A program made the translations under genes and the position numbers. Of a DNA stretch of 64,000 bases, positions 8,348-18,114 are shown piece after piece. Source of the DNA: Aminipila luticellarii (lineage in GTDB: Bacteria > Bacillota > Clostridia > Peptostreptococcales > Anaerovoracaceae); NCBI RefSeq assembly GCF_004103735.1, contig NZ_CP035281.1, positions 1,736,001 to 1,800,000 on the forward strand, given 5' to 3'. Under the pieces are notes generated by a model. It worked only from the letters and a program-made list of their open reading frames with translations. It was not told the origin of the DNA and did not search any database. The stretch's first letter is position 1. Every line of letters starts with the position of its first letter.

Positions 8348-8353
8348 CATACA

Positions 8354-9013
8354 TCATGACCTATTAAAAATATTCAAAAACTCTTTAACTCGAGCATCTA
8401 TATTCGGCGCGCCAAATACTGCTGAACCGGCCACCACCAGTTCCACACCGGCCTGAATCACTTCTTCCACATTATCCAGCCCGATCCCCCCATCTATTTC
8501 AATTTCATAGCCTAAGCCGTGCATCTCTTTTATTTGTTTCAATGCTTCCACCTTAGCCAATGCCGAGGGAATGAACTTTTGTCCGCCAAATCCTGGATTT
8601 ACGGACATGACAAGAACCAGATCCACCTCCTCCAGTATAAAATCCAAGGTGCTCAAGGAGGTTGCCGGATTAATGGCCACACCAGCTTTTACGCCCAGTG
8701 ATCTTATATGTTGAATGGTTCGATGAAGATGCGGACAGGCTTCCTGATGAACCACGATGAACTCCGTCTGATCTGTGACAAAATCCTCCGCATATTGATC
8801 CGGATGTTCAATCATCAGATGAACATCAAAAGGCAGCTTTGTTTTCCCGCAGAGGCTTTTCATGACGGTTGCTCCATAGCTGATGTTCGGAACAAAATGT
8901 CCGTCCATGACATCTACATGAATTACTTGAGCGCCTGCCTTTTCGATCAGGCTTACCTGCTCTCCCAGCTTCGAAAAATCTGCGGATAATATTGAAGGGG
9001 CTAATCTTACCAT
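8354..9013 (-). CDS. rpe: Ribulose-phosphate 3-epimerase
   Basis: A 219-residue TIM-barrel enzyme that interconverts ribulose 5-phosphate and xylulose 5-phosphate in the pentose phosphate pathway. The signature is clear: LAPSILSADFSKLGEQV at the N-terminus, HVDVMDGHFVPNIS, the MSVNPGFGGQKFIP loop and EIDGGI. Metal-binding His and Asp residues are present. It overlaps rsgA by seven bases and is the last gene of the operon before the shared terminator. The rsgA-rpe pairing is common in Firmicutes. Confidence 0.97.
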   Translation of the reverse strand: MVRLAPSILSADFSKLGEQVSLIEKAGAQVIHVDVMDGHFVPNISYGATVMKSLCGKTKLPFDVHLMIEHPDQYAEDFVTDQTEFIVVHQEACPHLHRTIQHIRSLGVKAGVAINPATSLSTLDFILEEVDLVLVMSVNPGFGGQKFIPSALAKVEALKQIKEMHGLGYEIEIDGGIGLDNVEEVIQAGVELVVAGSAVFGAPNIDARVKEFLNIFNRS

Positions 9014-9876
9014 TTTTTACTTTTCTCCCTTATTTCTTTTATCTGCTCCACATAAGAGCTGTATCTGCTTTGGCTTATTTTTCCTTCCGCTACGGCTTCT
9101 CTTATTCGGCAGTCCGGTTCTTTGAGGTGCCTGCAATTATCATATCTGCATTGTCCCAAATATTCCTGCATCTCCGGATACAGCTGCGCCAGTTCTTCTT
9201 CCTCCGCTTCAAGAACTTCAAACGAAGTAAAACCCGGCGTATCGAAAATCATCGCTCCAAAAGCTGTATCAAAGATTTCCACATGCCGAGTGGTATGCTT
9301 CCCTCTCTTTGTTTTTTCGCTGATTTCTCCTGTTTCCACAGAAACTCTAGGCTCCAGTGCATTTAAAATAGTGGACTTTCCCACACCGGAAGGTCCTGCC
9401 AGCGCACATTTTTTACCGGTCAGAAGCGTTTTTAGTTCCTCAATGCCCTGTCCCGTTCTGCCGCTGAGAAATACTATGGGATAAATTTTCCCATAGATGG
9501 ATTCCAGTTTATGGAGTTCTGCTTCTTTTGCCAGATCTACCTTATTCGCACACAGGATGATGTCCATGTTGCTCTTCTCCGCCATGACTAAAAACCGATC
9601 AATAATAGAAAAATTAGGTTCTGGCTGCGTGACGGAAAAAACAACGGCAAAGCAATCCACGTTCACGATAGGAGGCCGCACGAAAGAATTCTTTCGTTCT
9701 CTGATTTCAGTAATGAGGGCATCACTGCCCTCATTTAACTGGATTTGAACCACATCTCCCACAGCAAGCTTCCTGCCGTCTTTTTTGAACAGACCTCTGC
9801 CCTTACATTGATAAACAGCATCTCCGGCCTTTACATAGTAAAAGCCGGCAATCCCTTTTATGATTATTCCTTCCAT
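9007..9876 (-). CDS. rsgA: Small-subunit ribosome biogenesis GTPase
   Basis: A 289-residue circularly permuted GTPase that checks late 30S subunit maturation. An N-terminal OB fold is followed by a G domain in the permuted order: the NKVD element (CANKVDLAKE) comes before the P-loop GPSGVGKST. DTPG (FDTPGFTSF) follows. A C-terminal zinc motif of Cys and His is seen in CRYDNCRHLKEPDC. The start overlaps the last base of the prkC stop, so the pair is translationally coupled. Usual length. Confidence 0.97.
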   Translation of the reverse strand: MEGIIIKGIAGFYYVKAGDAVYQCKGRGLFKKDGRKLAVGDVVQIQLNEGSDALITEIRERKNSFVRPPIVNVDCFAVVFSVTQPEPNFSIIDRFLVMAEKSNMDIILCANKVDLAKEAELHKLESIYGKIYPIVFLSGRTGQGIEELKTLLTGKKCALAGPSGVGKSTILNALEPRVSVETGEISEKTKRGKHTTRHVEIFDTAFGAMIFDTPGFTSFEVLEAEEEELAQLYPEMQEYLGQCRYDNCRHLKEPDCRIREAVAEGKISQSRYSSYVEQIKEIREKSKKW

Positions 9877-11816
9877 TAATAAATTTCTCCGGTATTGAAG
9901 TTCACATTTTTCTTCAAGGCCACCTCATTATCAAATAAAACTGTAACCGTTCCCTGTCCGGTTCCCGTCAGAGAAAGTTCTTCACTGCCCTGTTCTTTCA
10001 ATCTCTGATCTCTTGTAAATATATTTCGGGTTCCCGATTCATCGGAAACCGTGACGGTTAAGAAAAAGACCAGGTTCTTCGCGTCACTGAAATCAATATT
10101 CAAGGCTACCGTTTTCGGTCCAGAGGCTTCCGTTCCCGAACTGATTTTTAAATTGACGGAGGCTCCTTTCTCCACAGATTCTCCGGCACCGATCTGCTGC
10201 CACATGATTTGTCCCGCACTGTATACATCACTGGTACCCTCATCTGTTGCTCCTACCGTAAGCCCTGCCTCCTTCAGCTCTTCCTTTGCCTTTTCAAGGG
10301 TGAGTCCCAATAATTTAGGCATAGTTACCTTGCTTTCATCTTCTCCCGCGCTGACAACAAAATCGATAGAACGACCCGGCTTGACTTCATCTCCTGCCTC
10401 CGGAGTCTGAGTGATTACGGTATCCTTTGGCAGATCACTTTCACCAATGGTCACATCACCCACTTCGTAGCCATACTTTTTAATCAGATATACCGCATCA
10501 TCATAGCTCTTTCCTACGATATTCGGCACCGTTCCCTCCTTGGCGCCTTTGCTGATGCTGACAGTGACCACTTTTCCTTTTTTCACCTTGGAATCCGCAT
10601 CCGGATCCTGCGATACGATTTGACCTTCATCATACTCGCTGTCATATACCTTATCGCCCTCTTCCAGATTCAGTCCTAATTTTTCTAATTCTTCTGTTGC
10701 TTCCGTAACCGTTTTTCCCGACAAATCCGGAACCGTAATCTCTCCTCCCGAGGAAGAAATCAAATGGTAGATCAGTCCGCTGACAGGAATGGCACAGATC
10801 AGTGCAATCACAATGGCTGTGATCTTCACCTTATTCAGGCGAACCTTCTTCTTACCGTTTTTATTCTTTTTTCCCATGTCTACTATTTCCCCTTCTGCAG
10901 GAATAATCTCTCTATCCTCCACCTTTTCCAAAGGATTATTCGGCCTGCTGTTACCGCCGTTTCCCCGGTGCAGATAAACAGAATCTCCCACTATGCTCGA
11001 TATCAAGTCTACATTTTTTAAAGCTTCCATCATTTCATCGGCAGATTTGAACCGGTTTACCTGAATCTTATCCGTCGCTTTCATGATAATCTGTTCTAAA
11101 ACAGGCGGTATCCCGCTAACAATTTGAGAAGGAGGAACCATCTCGTTGTTCATGTGCATCAGTGCTACCGTCACGGGATTATCTCCGTCAAAAGGCACTT
11201 TTCCGGTAACCATTTCGTACATGACAATACCCAGAGAATAGATGTCGGATTTTTCGTCCACATACCCGCCTCTCGCCTGTTCCGGTGAGAAATAGTGCAC
11301 AGAACCCATCACCGTATCGGCATTGCCTACAATTGTAGCATTGTCCACAAACTTTGCGATTCCAAAATCCGTGATCTTAGCTACCCCGTCGTTTGTTACC
11401 AATACATTGTGTGGTTTCACATCTTTATGTATAATATGGTTTTTATGGGCGCAGGAAAGTCCGGCAGCAATCTGCTGCCCGATATTGATTGCCCTCTTAT
11501 AATCCAGAGGACCTTCTTCCTTGATAATATCGCTCAGAATTTTTCCTTCTACCAGTTCCATTACGATATAGTTGATATTGCCCTCTCTTCCTACATCGTA
11601 GACTCCCACTATATTCGGATGAACCAGACTGGCGGCTGCCTGTGATTCTTTCTTAAAGCTGTCGACCAGCTTTAGATCCTTTGTAAATTCCGGTTTTAAA
11701 ATTTTAATTGCTACATATCTATTTAAAAGCTTATCTCTCGATTTATATACAACGGCCATACCGCCTTCGCCGATCTGCTCCAGCAATTCATATCTGCCCG
11801 CTAATACTCTGCTCAT
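9876..11816 (-). CDS. prkC: PASTA-domain serine/threonine kinase (PrkC/Stk type)
   Basis: A 646-residue membrane kinase that senses muropeptides or lipid II and phosphorylates cell-wall, translation and spore-germination targets. An N-terminal kinase domain has GEGGMAVVY (glycine loop), VAIKILK (catalytic Lys38), HKDVKPHN and DFGIAKF. A basic juxtamembrane stretch precedes one membrane helix near residue 335. Three PASTA repeats follow (starting near VPDLSGK, VPNIVGK and MPKLLGL), then an extra C-terminal domain of about 80 residues. The catalytic loop carries HKD instead of the more frequent HRD. The neighbour prpC encodes the matching phosphatase. Confidence 0.95.
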   Translation of the reverse strand: MSRVLAGRYELLEQIGEGGMAVVYKSRDKLLNRYVAIKILKPEFTKDLKLVDSFKKESQAAASLVHPNIVGVYDVGREGNINYIVMELVEGKILSDIIKEEGPLDYKRAINIGQQIAAGLSCAHKNHIIHKDVKPHNVLVTNDGVAKITDFGIAKFVDNATIVGNADTVMGSVHYFSPEQARGGYVDEKSDIYSLGIVMYEMVTGKVPFDGDNPVTVALMHMNNEMVPPSQIVSGIPPVLEQIIMKATDKIQVNRFKSADEMMEALKNVDLISSIVGDSVYLHRGNGGNSRPNNPLEKVEDREIIPAEGEIVDMGKKNKNGKKKVRLNKVKITAIVIALICAIPVSGLIYHLISSSGGEITVPDLSGKTVTEATEELEKLGLNLEEGDKVYDSEYDEGQIVSQDPDADSKVKKGKVVTVSISKGAKEGTVPNIVGKSYDDAVYLIKKYGYEVGDVTIGESDLPKDTVITQTPEAGDEVKPGRSIDFVVSAGEDESKVTMPKLLGLTLEKAKEELKEAGLTVGATDEGTSDVYSAGQIMWQQIGAGESVEKGASVNLKISSGTEASGPKTVALNIDFSDAKNLVFFLTVTVSDESGTRNIFTRDQRLKEQGSEELSLTGTGQGTVTVLFDNEVALKKNVNFNTGEIY

Positions 11817-11830
11817 ATGAATTTTCCCCC

Positions 11831-12559
11831 TTACATCTTTACACAGACTACTGTGATATTATCATTTCCGCCTGAGCGGTTTGCTCTTGTTATGAGTTGA
11901 TTGCATAATTCAGACATTTGCTGCCCGGAAGCAAGGATTTCGCAGATCTTGCTATCCTCTACCTCTCCGTGCAGTCCATCGGTGCACAACAGCAAAATGT
12001 CGTCCTTCATAAGTTTTACTTCAAAAATATCTGGTTCTACTGCATCTTCTCCTCCAAGGGCTCTTGTTATGATATGCCTTTTGGAATGATTCCTAGCTGC
12101 GTCCTCCGTAAGGGCTCCAGACTTAATTAAAGTATTAACGTATGTATGATCCTCGGTAATCTGTATCAGATTACCGTTTCTCATTAAATAAGCTCTGCTG
12201 TCGCCTATATTGACAATATAAGCCTTTCTCCTGATCACATACGCCAAAACTAAAGTAGTAGCCATTCCTTGATTTTCTGCATTGTCACGGGACAGGCTGC
12301 AGATTAAGGAATTCGCCTCGTCTATACATTTTATAAAATAATTTTTAATTTCTTCCCGGCCCTTTGCCAATTTAACGGGATTCTTTTTGATGTAGTCCGC
12401 TACAAAACTGACCGCACTGCGGCTTGCAACTTCACCTGAATTGTTTCCGCCCACACCGTCGGCAACAATATAAATCTTATCCTCCGGTATGACAAAACAG
12501 GAATCCTCGTTATTTTTTCTTTTCAGGCCTCGGTCACTTTTAAAACCTACTTGAACCAT
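11831..12559 (-). CDS. prpC: PP2C-family protein phosphatase (Stp/PrpC)
   Basis: A 242-residue metal-dependent phosphatase that reverses PrkC phosphorylation. PP2C motifs are in order: KRKNNEDS (first Asp), VADGVGGNNSG, NIGDSRAYL, ITEDHTYV, and LLCTDGLHGEVED with a final GGNDNITVV. The gene ends 14 bases before prkC and follows rsmB, the standard Firmicute order. It is cytoplasmic, with no membrane segment. Confidence 0.96.
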   Translation of the reverse strand: MVQVGFKSDRGLKRKNNEDSCFVIPEDKIYIVADGVGGNNSGEVASRSAVSFVADYIKKNPVKLAKGREEIKNYFIKCIDEANSLICSLSRDNAENQGMATTLVLAYVIRRKAYIVNIGDSRAYLMRNGNLIQITEDHTYVNTLIKSGALTEDAARNHSKRHIITRALGGEDAVEPDIFEVKLMKDDILLLCTDGLHGEVEDSKICEILASGQQMSELCNQLITRANRSGGNDNITVVCVKM

Positions 12560-12575
12560 TATTTCTCCAATTAAG

Positions 12576-13871
12576 CTAAATTAAGCTGTCACTTCTGACC
12601 ATTTTACACACATAAAATCCATCTGTACGGTCTATATGCGGCATAAACTGGCGCTCTTCAACAATACTGAAACTCTTATTCTTCTTTAAAAATTCTTTGA
12701 TGACCTCTTCATTTTCCTGCTTATTAATGGTGCAGGTACTGTATTGAAGGATTCCCCCTCTTTTTACATACTTGGAAGCCACTTTAAGAATTTCTAATTG
12801 TTTTATCGGTAAACTGTCAAATTCATTCAGTCTCTTTTTATATTTTATTTCCGGCTTTCGTCGGATGACTCCAAGTCCGGAACACGGTACATCTGCAAGA
12901 ACCCTGTCTGCTTTTTCCAGCAGCTCGGAATCTACCTTTGTCGCATCCCATGGCCATGTCTTTACAATAGAAACCCCCAGCCTATCGGCTTCTTTATTGA
13001 TGAGGGTCAGTTTTCTCAAATAAATATCCGTAGCAATAATCTGCCCCCGATTGCTCATTCGTTCTGCTGCCGCCAAGGTTTTTCCTCCCGGTGCCGCACA
13101 AACGTCCACCACCATTTCCCCGGGCTTCGGATCCATCATTTCTACGGTTTTCATCGAACTCTCGTCCTGAACGGAAAACAGTCCGCTTTTATACAGGGAA
13201 TCTTCTAAAAGACGGTTTCCTTTTGTGACCAGTAGTGCGCTGTCACAAATCTGGCTTTCCTTTACTTCAAATCCTTTTTCTGTCAGTCTGCGCATCAAGT
13301 CTTCTTTTCCGGTTTTCAACGTGTTGACTCGAATACACAATCCCGGATTGCCCTGAGAATATTTCAATATTTGCTCCGTAGTTTCCACTCCGTATTGATC
13401 GATCCACATTTCAACGATCCATTCCAGACAAGAATACTTAATGGATAAATATTTGATCTGATCCTCACTGCGGTCAGGCATCGGTACGGCATGCCTGTTT
13501 CGGATATAAGAACGCAAAACACCGTTTATAAAGCCCTCTCTCCCCTTGCAGAATTTTTTTGCCAGCACGACGCTTTCGTTGACCGCCGCATATTCCGGAA
13601 CCGAATTCATATAACCAAGCTGATATATACCCATTCTAAGAATAACCAAATCGCTGGTTTTCAGTTTATCTATATCGCTGGTAATAAAATGTTCAATAAT
13701 ATGATCCAGCAATATCTTATTTTCCAGCACTCCATAGACCAGTCCCCTGACAAAGGAAGGAGAACTCGGTTTTCCCAAGATAATCTGATGATTCAGCGCA
13801 AGGTTTGAATAGGAGCTTTTAGTCTCCACATCCATCAGCGCATAATAAGCAGTCTTTCTGTTTGCATCCAT
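12576..13871 (-). CDS. rsmB: 16S rRNA m5C967 methyltransferase
   Basis: A 431-residue two-part protein. The N-terminal NusB-like RNA-binding domain covers about residues 1-140. The C-terminal Rossmann methyltransferase contains the AdoMet loop DVCAAPGGKTLAAAERM, the catalytic cysteine in DVPCSGLGVIRRKPEIKY, and the second cysteine in YSTCTINKQENE. It methylates 16S rRNA at C967 in the small subunit. It sits between the YugP-type peptidase and prpC, as in many clostridia. Length is typical. Confidence 0.95.
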   Translation of the reverse strand: MDANRKTAYYALMDVETKSSYSNLALNHQIILGKPSSPSFVRGLVYGVLENKILLDHIIEHFITSDIDKLKTSDLVILRMGIYQLGYMNSVPEYAAVNESVVLAKKFCKGREGFINGVLRSYIRNRHAVPMPDRSEDQIKYLSIKYSCLEWIVEMWIDQYGVETTEQILKYSQGNPGLCIRVNTLKTGKEDLMRRLTEKGFEVKESQICDSALLVTKGNRLLEDSLYKSGLFSVQDESSMKTVEMMDPKPGEMVVDVCAAPGGKTLAAAERMSNRGQIIATDIYLRKLTLINKEADRLGVSIVKTWPWDATKVDSELLEKADRVLADVPCSGLGVIRRKPEIKYKKRLNEFDSLPIKQLEILKVASKYVKRGGILQYSTCTINKQENEEVIKEFLKKNKSFSIVEERQFMPHIDRTDGFYVCKMVRSDSLI

Positions 13872-13872
13872 C

Positions 13873-14574
13873 TTATTGATTCCTTTCTCTTAACACAAGT
13901 AATCGTAATAAGTTTGCAACTGCAGTAGCAAGAGCGGCAACGTAAGTCATCGCAGCAGCAGACAATACTCTTCTGGCACCGGATCTTTCCTCTTCATACA
14001 CAATGCCCAGATGTTCCAATTGTTTTACAGCTCTGCTGCTGGCATTGAATTCAACCGGCAGCGTTACAGCGTGAAATAAAACAACGGAAGCAAAAAACAA
14101 AATGCCTATATCCATTATAAGATTGCCCTTCGCATAATTACCTGCATTAGCCACCAAGATACCGATAATCATAAGCGGCCAAGACAGCATAGAAGCAACA
14201 TTCGCTATAGGGACAATCCCGTTTCGAAGCTTAAGGGGCACGTAAAGCTCCGCATGCTGAATCGCATGGCCGGACTCATGAGCCGCGATGCTTACCGAAG
14301 CAATGGACGGCTCGTTATATACTCTGGGAGACAGCCTCATCACTCTCGTTCTCGGATCATAATGATCTGAAAGAGTTCCGTTTACCATCTCAATCCGTAC
14401 ATCCCGAAGCCCATTATTATCTAAAATCATTCGTGCCGCTTGTGCACCTGTTATACCCCTTCTGTTCCTGACACTTGCATATTTCCTATAGGCGGATCTT
14501 ACTCTGCCTTGGGCATAAAATGCAAAGATCATAGCCGGTATAAGCAACATGACAGTCGGATCAAAATACCACAT
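13873..14574 (-). CDS. YugP-like membrane zinc metallopeptidase
   Basis: A membrane protein of 233 residues with the zinc-binding HExxH motif in AAHESGHAIQHAE and about three or four hydrophobic segments (N-terminal, two in the middle, one near the C-terminus). This matches the YugP/DUF neutral zinc metallopeptidase family, whose substrate is unknown. The start at 14574 is chosen because GAGG lies eight bases before this ATG; an upstream GTG (14583) would overlap the ribosome site. It ends one base before rsmB starts, suggesting coupled translation. Confidence 0.9.
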   Translation of the reverse strand: MWYFDPTVMLLIPAMIFAFYAQGRVRSAYRKYASVRNRRGITGAQAARMILDNNGLRDVRIEMVNGTLSDHYDPRTRVMRLSPRVYNEPSIASVSIAAHESGHAIQHAELYVPLKLRNGIVPIANVASMLSWPLMIIGILVANAGNYAKGNLIMDIGILFFASVVLFHAVTLPVEFNASSRAVKQLEHLGIVYEEERSGARRVLSAAAMTYVAALATAVANLLRLLVLRERNQ

Positions 14575-14585
14575 AATATACACCT

Positions 14586-15542
14586 CTAATCTGCTTGTTC
14601 AAATAATTCCCCAATGTTCACGTTATTTCCCTTTAAATAATCAGAGACCTTCACTCTCTTTTTTCCCGGTACCTGAATAACCGTTATCAGCAGAGTCTTT
14701 CCTCCTGCCGAAACCTCTATTCCTCCGTCTGAAACGTTTACAATCGTTCCGTACGCAGCTTCACAGGGTTTCTCCAGAGCCTCTGCTCCCCATACCTTTA
14801 TCATTTGTCCTCTATAAAAGCTATATGCACCGGGCCATGAGTCCAATCCACGAATCAGTCTTTCTATTTCTTCCGGATTTTTGGAAAAGTCAATTTTCCC
14901 ATCCTTCTTAAAAATCATAGCCGCATAAGTAGCCAGACTTTCCTCTTGCTTCTCCCGGATAATGTGACCGGATTCCAGATTTGGGAGCTGCTCTGAAAGC
15001 AGCACGCCTCCCAGTTCTGAAAGCTCGTCGTGAAGCTCAGCAGCAGTCTTTCGGAGAATCGGAACTGATTTCTTAGCAATCATATCTCCGGTATCCAGAC
15101 CTTCCTCCATGTACATGAGCGTAACACCCGTGTATTCATCTCCTGCCATAACAGCCCTCTGCATAGGGGCTGCCCCTCTCCATCTGGGAAGAAGGGAAGC
15201 ATGTATGTTGATACATCCAAGCCTTGGCAGATGAATGATTTCCGGAGGTAGGATCTTCCCATAAGCGGCTACCACGATCAAATCTGGTTCATAGTTTTGC
15301 AAAATTTCGAAGAATTCCTTGTTCTGCTTGACCTTCTCCGGCTGCAGGACCTGAATTCCAAACTCCAGGGCTTTTTCCTTCACAGGTGTAAACTGTATTT
15401 TTTTACCTCTGTCCCTGGCCTTGTCCGGCTGAGTCACCGCATAGCCTATTTCATGCCCGCTGTTATAGAGAGCTTCCAAGCCGGGCACCGCAAATTCCGG
15501 GGTTCCCATATAAACCGTTTTTAATTTACTCTTCCTCTGCAT
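14586..15542 (-). CDS. fmt: Methionyl-tRNA formyltransferase
   Basis: A 318-residue enzyme that formylates initiator Met-tRNA using 10-formyl-tetrahydrofolate. Visible motifs are YMGTPEFAVPGLEAL at the N-terminus, TQPDKARDRGKK, and the catalytic region INIHASLLPRWRGAAP with the downstream EGLDTGD. A C-terminal OB-like domain binds the tRNA. It overlaps def by 17 bases; the two genes act at opposite ends of the formyl-Met cycle and are commonly adjacent. Length is normal. Confidence 0.97.
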   Translation of the reverse strand: MQRKSKLKTVYMGTPEFAVPGLEALYNSGHEIGYAVTQPDKARDRGKKIQFTPVKEKALEFGIQVLQPEKVKQNKEFFEILQNYEPDLIVVAAYGKILPPEIIHLPRLGCINIHASLLPRWRGAAPMQRAVMAGDEYTGVTLMYMEEGLDTGDMIAKKSVPILRKTAAELHDELSELGGVLLSEQLPNLESGHIIREKQEESLATYAAMIFKKDGKIDFSKNPEEIERLIRGLDSWPGAYSFYRGQMIKVWGAEALEKPCEAAYGTIVNVSDGGIEVSAGGKTLLITVIQVPGKKRVKVSDYLKGNNVNIGELFEQAD

Positions 15543-15990
15543 CTCTTATATCCTTTGCTTTATCAATATATAAAATACCATCTAAATGGTCGTTTTCATG
15601 ACAAAAAGCAACAGCCTTATACCCCTCCGCTTCATAAACGACTTCGTTTCCGAAACGATCCAGTCCTTTTATCTTTACATATTCGGGTCGCTCAACGGTA
15701 CCGATCATCCCCGGTATGCTCAGACAGCCTTCATCTTCCCAGGCAGATCCCTTTGTTTCTATTATCTCAGGATTTATCAATTCTATTACATCGCCCTCTT
15801 CGACTTCAATAACAAACATCCTTTTCATAATTCCTACCTGAGGTGCTGCGATACCTACCCCATTATATGCCCGCATCGTATCAATCATATCATCTAAAAT
15901 AATTCGGATGCGATCATCTATTTCCGTAACCTCCCGGCATTTTTTCCTTAAAATTTCATCGCCCTCTACTACAATATTTCTTAAAGCCAT
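15526..15990 (-). CDS. def: Peptide deformylase
   Basis: A 154-residue iron/zinc enzyme that removes the formyl group from new proteins. All three motifs are present: GVGIAAPQVG, EGCLSIPG and HENDHLDG (HExDH metal site). The start at 15990 (MALRNIVVEGDE) is chosen because GGAGG lies seven bases upstream; an ATG 21 bases further upstream is not preceded by a site. The N-terminal residues and length fit the type 1 enzyme of clostridia. Operon partner of fmt. Confidence 0.97.
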   Translation of the reverse strand: MALRNIVVEGDEILRKKCREVTEIDDRIRIILDDMIDTMRAYNGVGIAAPQVGIMKRMFVIEVEEGDVIELINPEIIETKGSAWEDEGCLSIPGMIGTVERPEYVKIKGLDRFGNEVVYEAEGYKAVAFCHENDHLDGILYIDKAKDIRDAEEE

Positions 15991-16090
15991 TTTAAACCTC
16001 CAATATTTCATACAATAGCATTAAATTATATCATAAAAACCGTTTTGTATAAACAGGTTAACCAATATTTTCTGTATTCCTTCATAAAAC

Positions 16091-18097
16091 CTAATAAGGG
16101 TTTATATCCACCGAAACAGTGAACTGTTGTTTTTTTCCCGTATTAATCTGTTTTTTTATCCTATTTATTGCCGATAAGCACTTGCCCCGCCTGCCTTTCG
16201 GGCATTTAATCAAAATGTGATAGCGGTAATGTTCTTTTTGATTATTAATCATCAGCGGTTGCGGATCAAAGATATGATATTTGAACTCTTCGCCTAAACC
16301 CGCTTTTACCCGGTTCCATATTTCTTGGGCTCCTGCCATACAGATCTGTTCCTTCTTAGCCGTCACCACAACTTGTACAATGTCGCTGAAAGGCGGATAC
16401 AGCATACTCTTTCTCAATAAAAGCTCCGTATCATAAAAGGCTTTATAATCCTGTTCCGCGGCAGCCAGGATACTATAATGCTCGGAGCTGTACGTCTGGA
16501 TCACGACCCTTCCTTTCTTATCTCCCCGTCCTGCCCTTCCGGCAGCCTGTGTTACCAGTTGAAAGGTTGTCTCTGCTGCCCGGTAATCCGGAATATTCAA
16601 CATGACATCTGCCGAGATAATGCCCACCAGACCTACGTTTTTAAAATCCAGTCCCTTCGCTACAAGCTGAGTTCCTATCAAAATCTTAGTTTTACCCCTT
16701 CTGAAATCATTTATGATTTTATCTACACTGCCTTTTCGCTTTATAGTATCCAAATCCAGCCTTGCTATGGGGTAATCCGGGAACATCTCGGCGGTGATCT
16801 CCTCCACCTTTTCCGTCCCCGTTCCGAAATGCCGTATATATTTGCTGCCGCACTCCGGACATACAGCCGGAAGCGGTTCCGTTTTTCCGCAGTAGTGACA
16901 TACCGCAGCATTTTCTGCCTTATGATACGTGAGAGAAATTCCGCATTCCGGACATTTCATTACATATCCGCATTCCCTGCAAGAAATAAAAGTCGAATAG
17001 CCCCGCCTATTGAGGAATAAAATCACCTGTTGATTTTCTTTCAGGCACGCCTGCATCTCGTTATACAGCAGCCTGCTGAAAATCGATTTATTCCCCGATT
17101 TCAGCTCCTCTCGCATATCCACAATTTCTATCTGGGGAAGAGCGACCTGATTGTATCGTTCCTTTAGCACGACCTTCTTATAGATTCCCTGTTCTGCCCT
17201 GTATGTGGATACCACCGAAGGGGTGGCACTTCCCAGTACCACCAGTCCGTTGAAATTTTTGGCTCTTTTAATGGCCACTTCCAAGGTATCGTATTTGGGT
17301 GACATGTCTGATTTATAAGTAGATTCATGTTCTTCATCCATGATAATAATACCGATATGATCCAGCGGTGCAAATACCGCCGACCTGGCACCTATTACAA
17401 TTCTCACCTGGCCCGTTCGGATCCGTACCCATTCATCATACCGCTCTCCTTGGGAAAGTCTGCTATGAAGAACCGCTATTTTTTCCTGACCGAACCGCCC
17501 GATAAACCTCTCAATCACCTGAGTTGTCAGAGAAATTTCAGGAACCATTACAATAGCATTTCTGCCGCTTTCCAGCACGGAATCAATCAACCTTATATAG
17601 ATTTCGGTCTTTCCGCTTCCGGTCACACCATGTATCAAGAAAATGTCGTGCTGCTGCTTTTTTATGTATGGATCCATGACCTCAAGAGCAGCAGTCTGTT
17701 CTGCGGTCAATTCTTTTATGGGGCTTTTATCCCCCTCCATATTTTTATAGGGCACCCTTTTTTTGCCCCGCTTAGAAGCATTTCCTACCGGTGTGAAACA
17801 GTTAATTCCATCTATATATCTGCACAGGTATCTTTTTCTCATCCATCGGCAAGTATCCATCATTTCTGCCGAAAGGCTGATTTCCTCATCCACGCTTTCT
17901 ATATATTTCAACCCTTTTATTTCTTCCCCGAGAGAATCCATGACCTCAAAAACATATCCCGTTTTGAAACGGTTTCCTCGGGCAAACGGTACCAAGACCT
18001 TGTTTCCAACCGCAATATTGTCCGCATCGGAGCCATAGGTATATAAATTATCCGTATTATCGTTGTTGTTATCAATAGCTACATTTACGTATTTCAT
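16091..18097 (-). CDS. priA: Primosomal replication restart helicase
   Basis: A 668-residue helicase that reloads the replisome at stalled forks. It has a short N-terminal DNA-binding part, Walker A HGVTGSGKTEIY, a DEEHE box, and a zinc region with paired cysteines (CRECGY, CPECGI, CHYCGK, CPECGS). Helicase motifs V-VI follow (GTQLVAKGLDF and TQAAGRAGR). It is a little shorter than enterobacterial PriA (about 730). The start at 18097 is preferred since GGAG lies six bases before it; an upstream GTG/ATG-like start would overlap queH. Confidence 0.96.
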   Translation of the reverse strand: MKYVNVAIDNNNDNTDNLYTYGSDADNIAVGNKVLVPFARGNRFKTGYVFEVMDSLGEEIKGLKYIESVDEEISLSAEMMDTCRWMRKRYLCRYIDGINCFTPVGNASKRGKKRVPYKNMEGDKSPIKELTAEQTAALEVMDPYIKKQQHDIFLIHGVTGSGKTEIYIRLIDSVLESGRNAIVMVPEISLTTQVIERFIGRFGQEKIAVLHSRLSQGERYDEWVRIRTGQVRIVIGARSAVFAPLDHIGIIIMDEEHESTYKSDMSPKYDTLEVAIKRAKNFNGLVVLGSATPSVVSTYRAEQGIYKKVVLKERYNQVALPQIEIVDMREELKSGNKSIFSRLLYNEMQACLKENQQVILFLNRRGYSTFISCRECGYVMKCPECGISLTYHKAENAAVCHYCGKTEPLPAVCPECGSKYIRHFGTGTEKVEEITAEMFPDYPIARLDLDTIKRKGSVDKIINDFRRGKTKILIGTQLVAKGLDFKNVGLVGIISADVMLNIPDYRAAETTFQLVTQAAGRAGRGDKKGRVVIQTYSSEHYSILAAAEQDYKAFYDTELLLRKSMLYPPFSDIVQVVVTAKKEQICMAGAQEIWNRVKAGLGEEFKYHIFDPQPLMINNQKEHYRYHILIKCPKGRRGKCLSAINRIKKQINTGKKQQFTVSVDINPY

Positions 18098-18114
18098 AAG
18101 TCTCCAATTCGAGG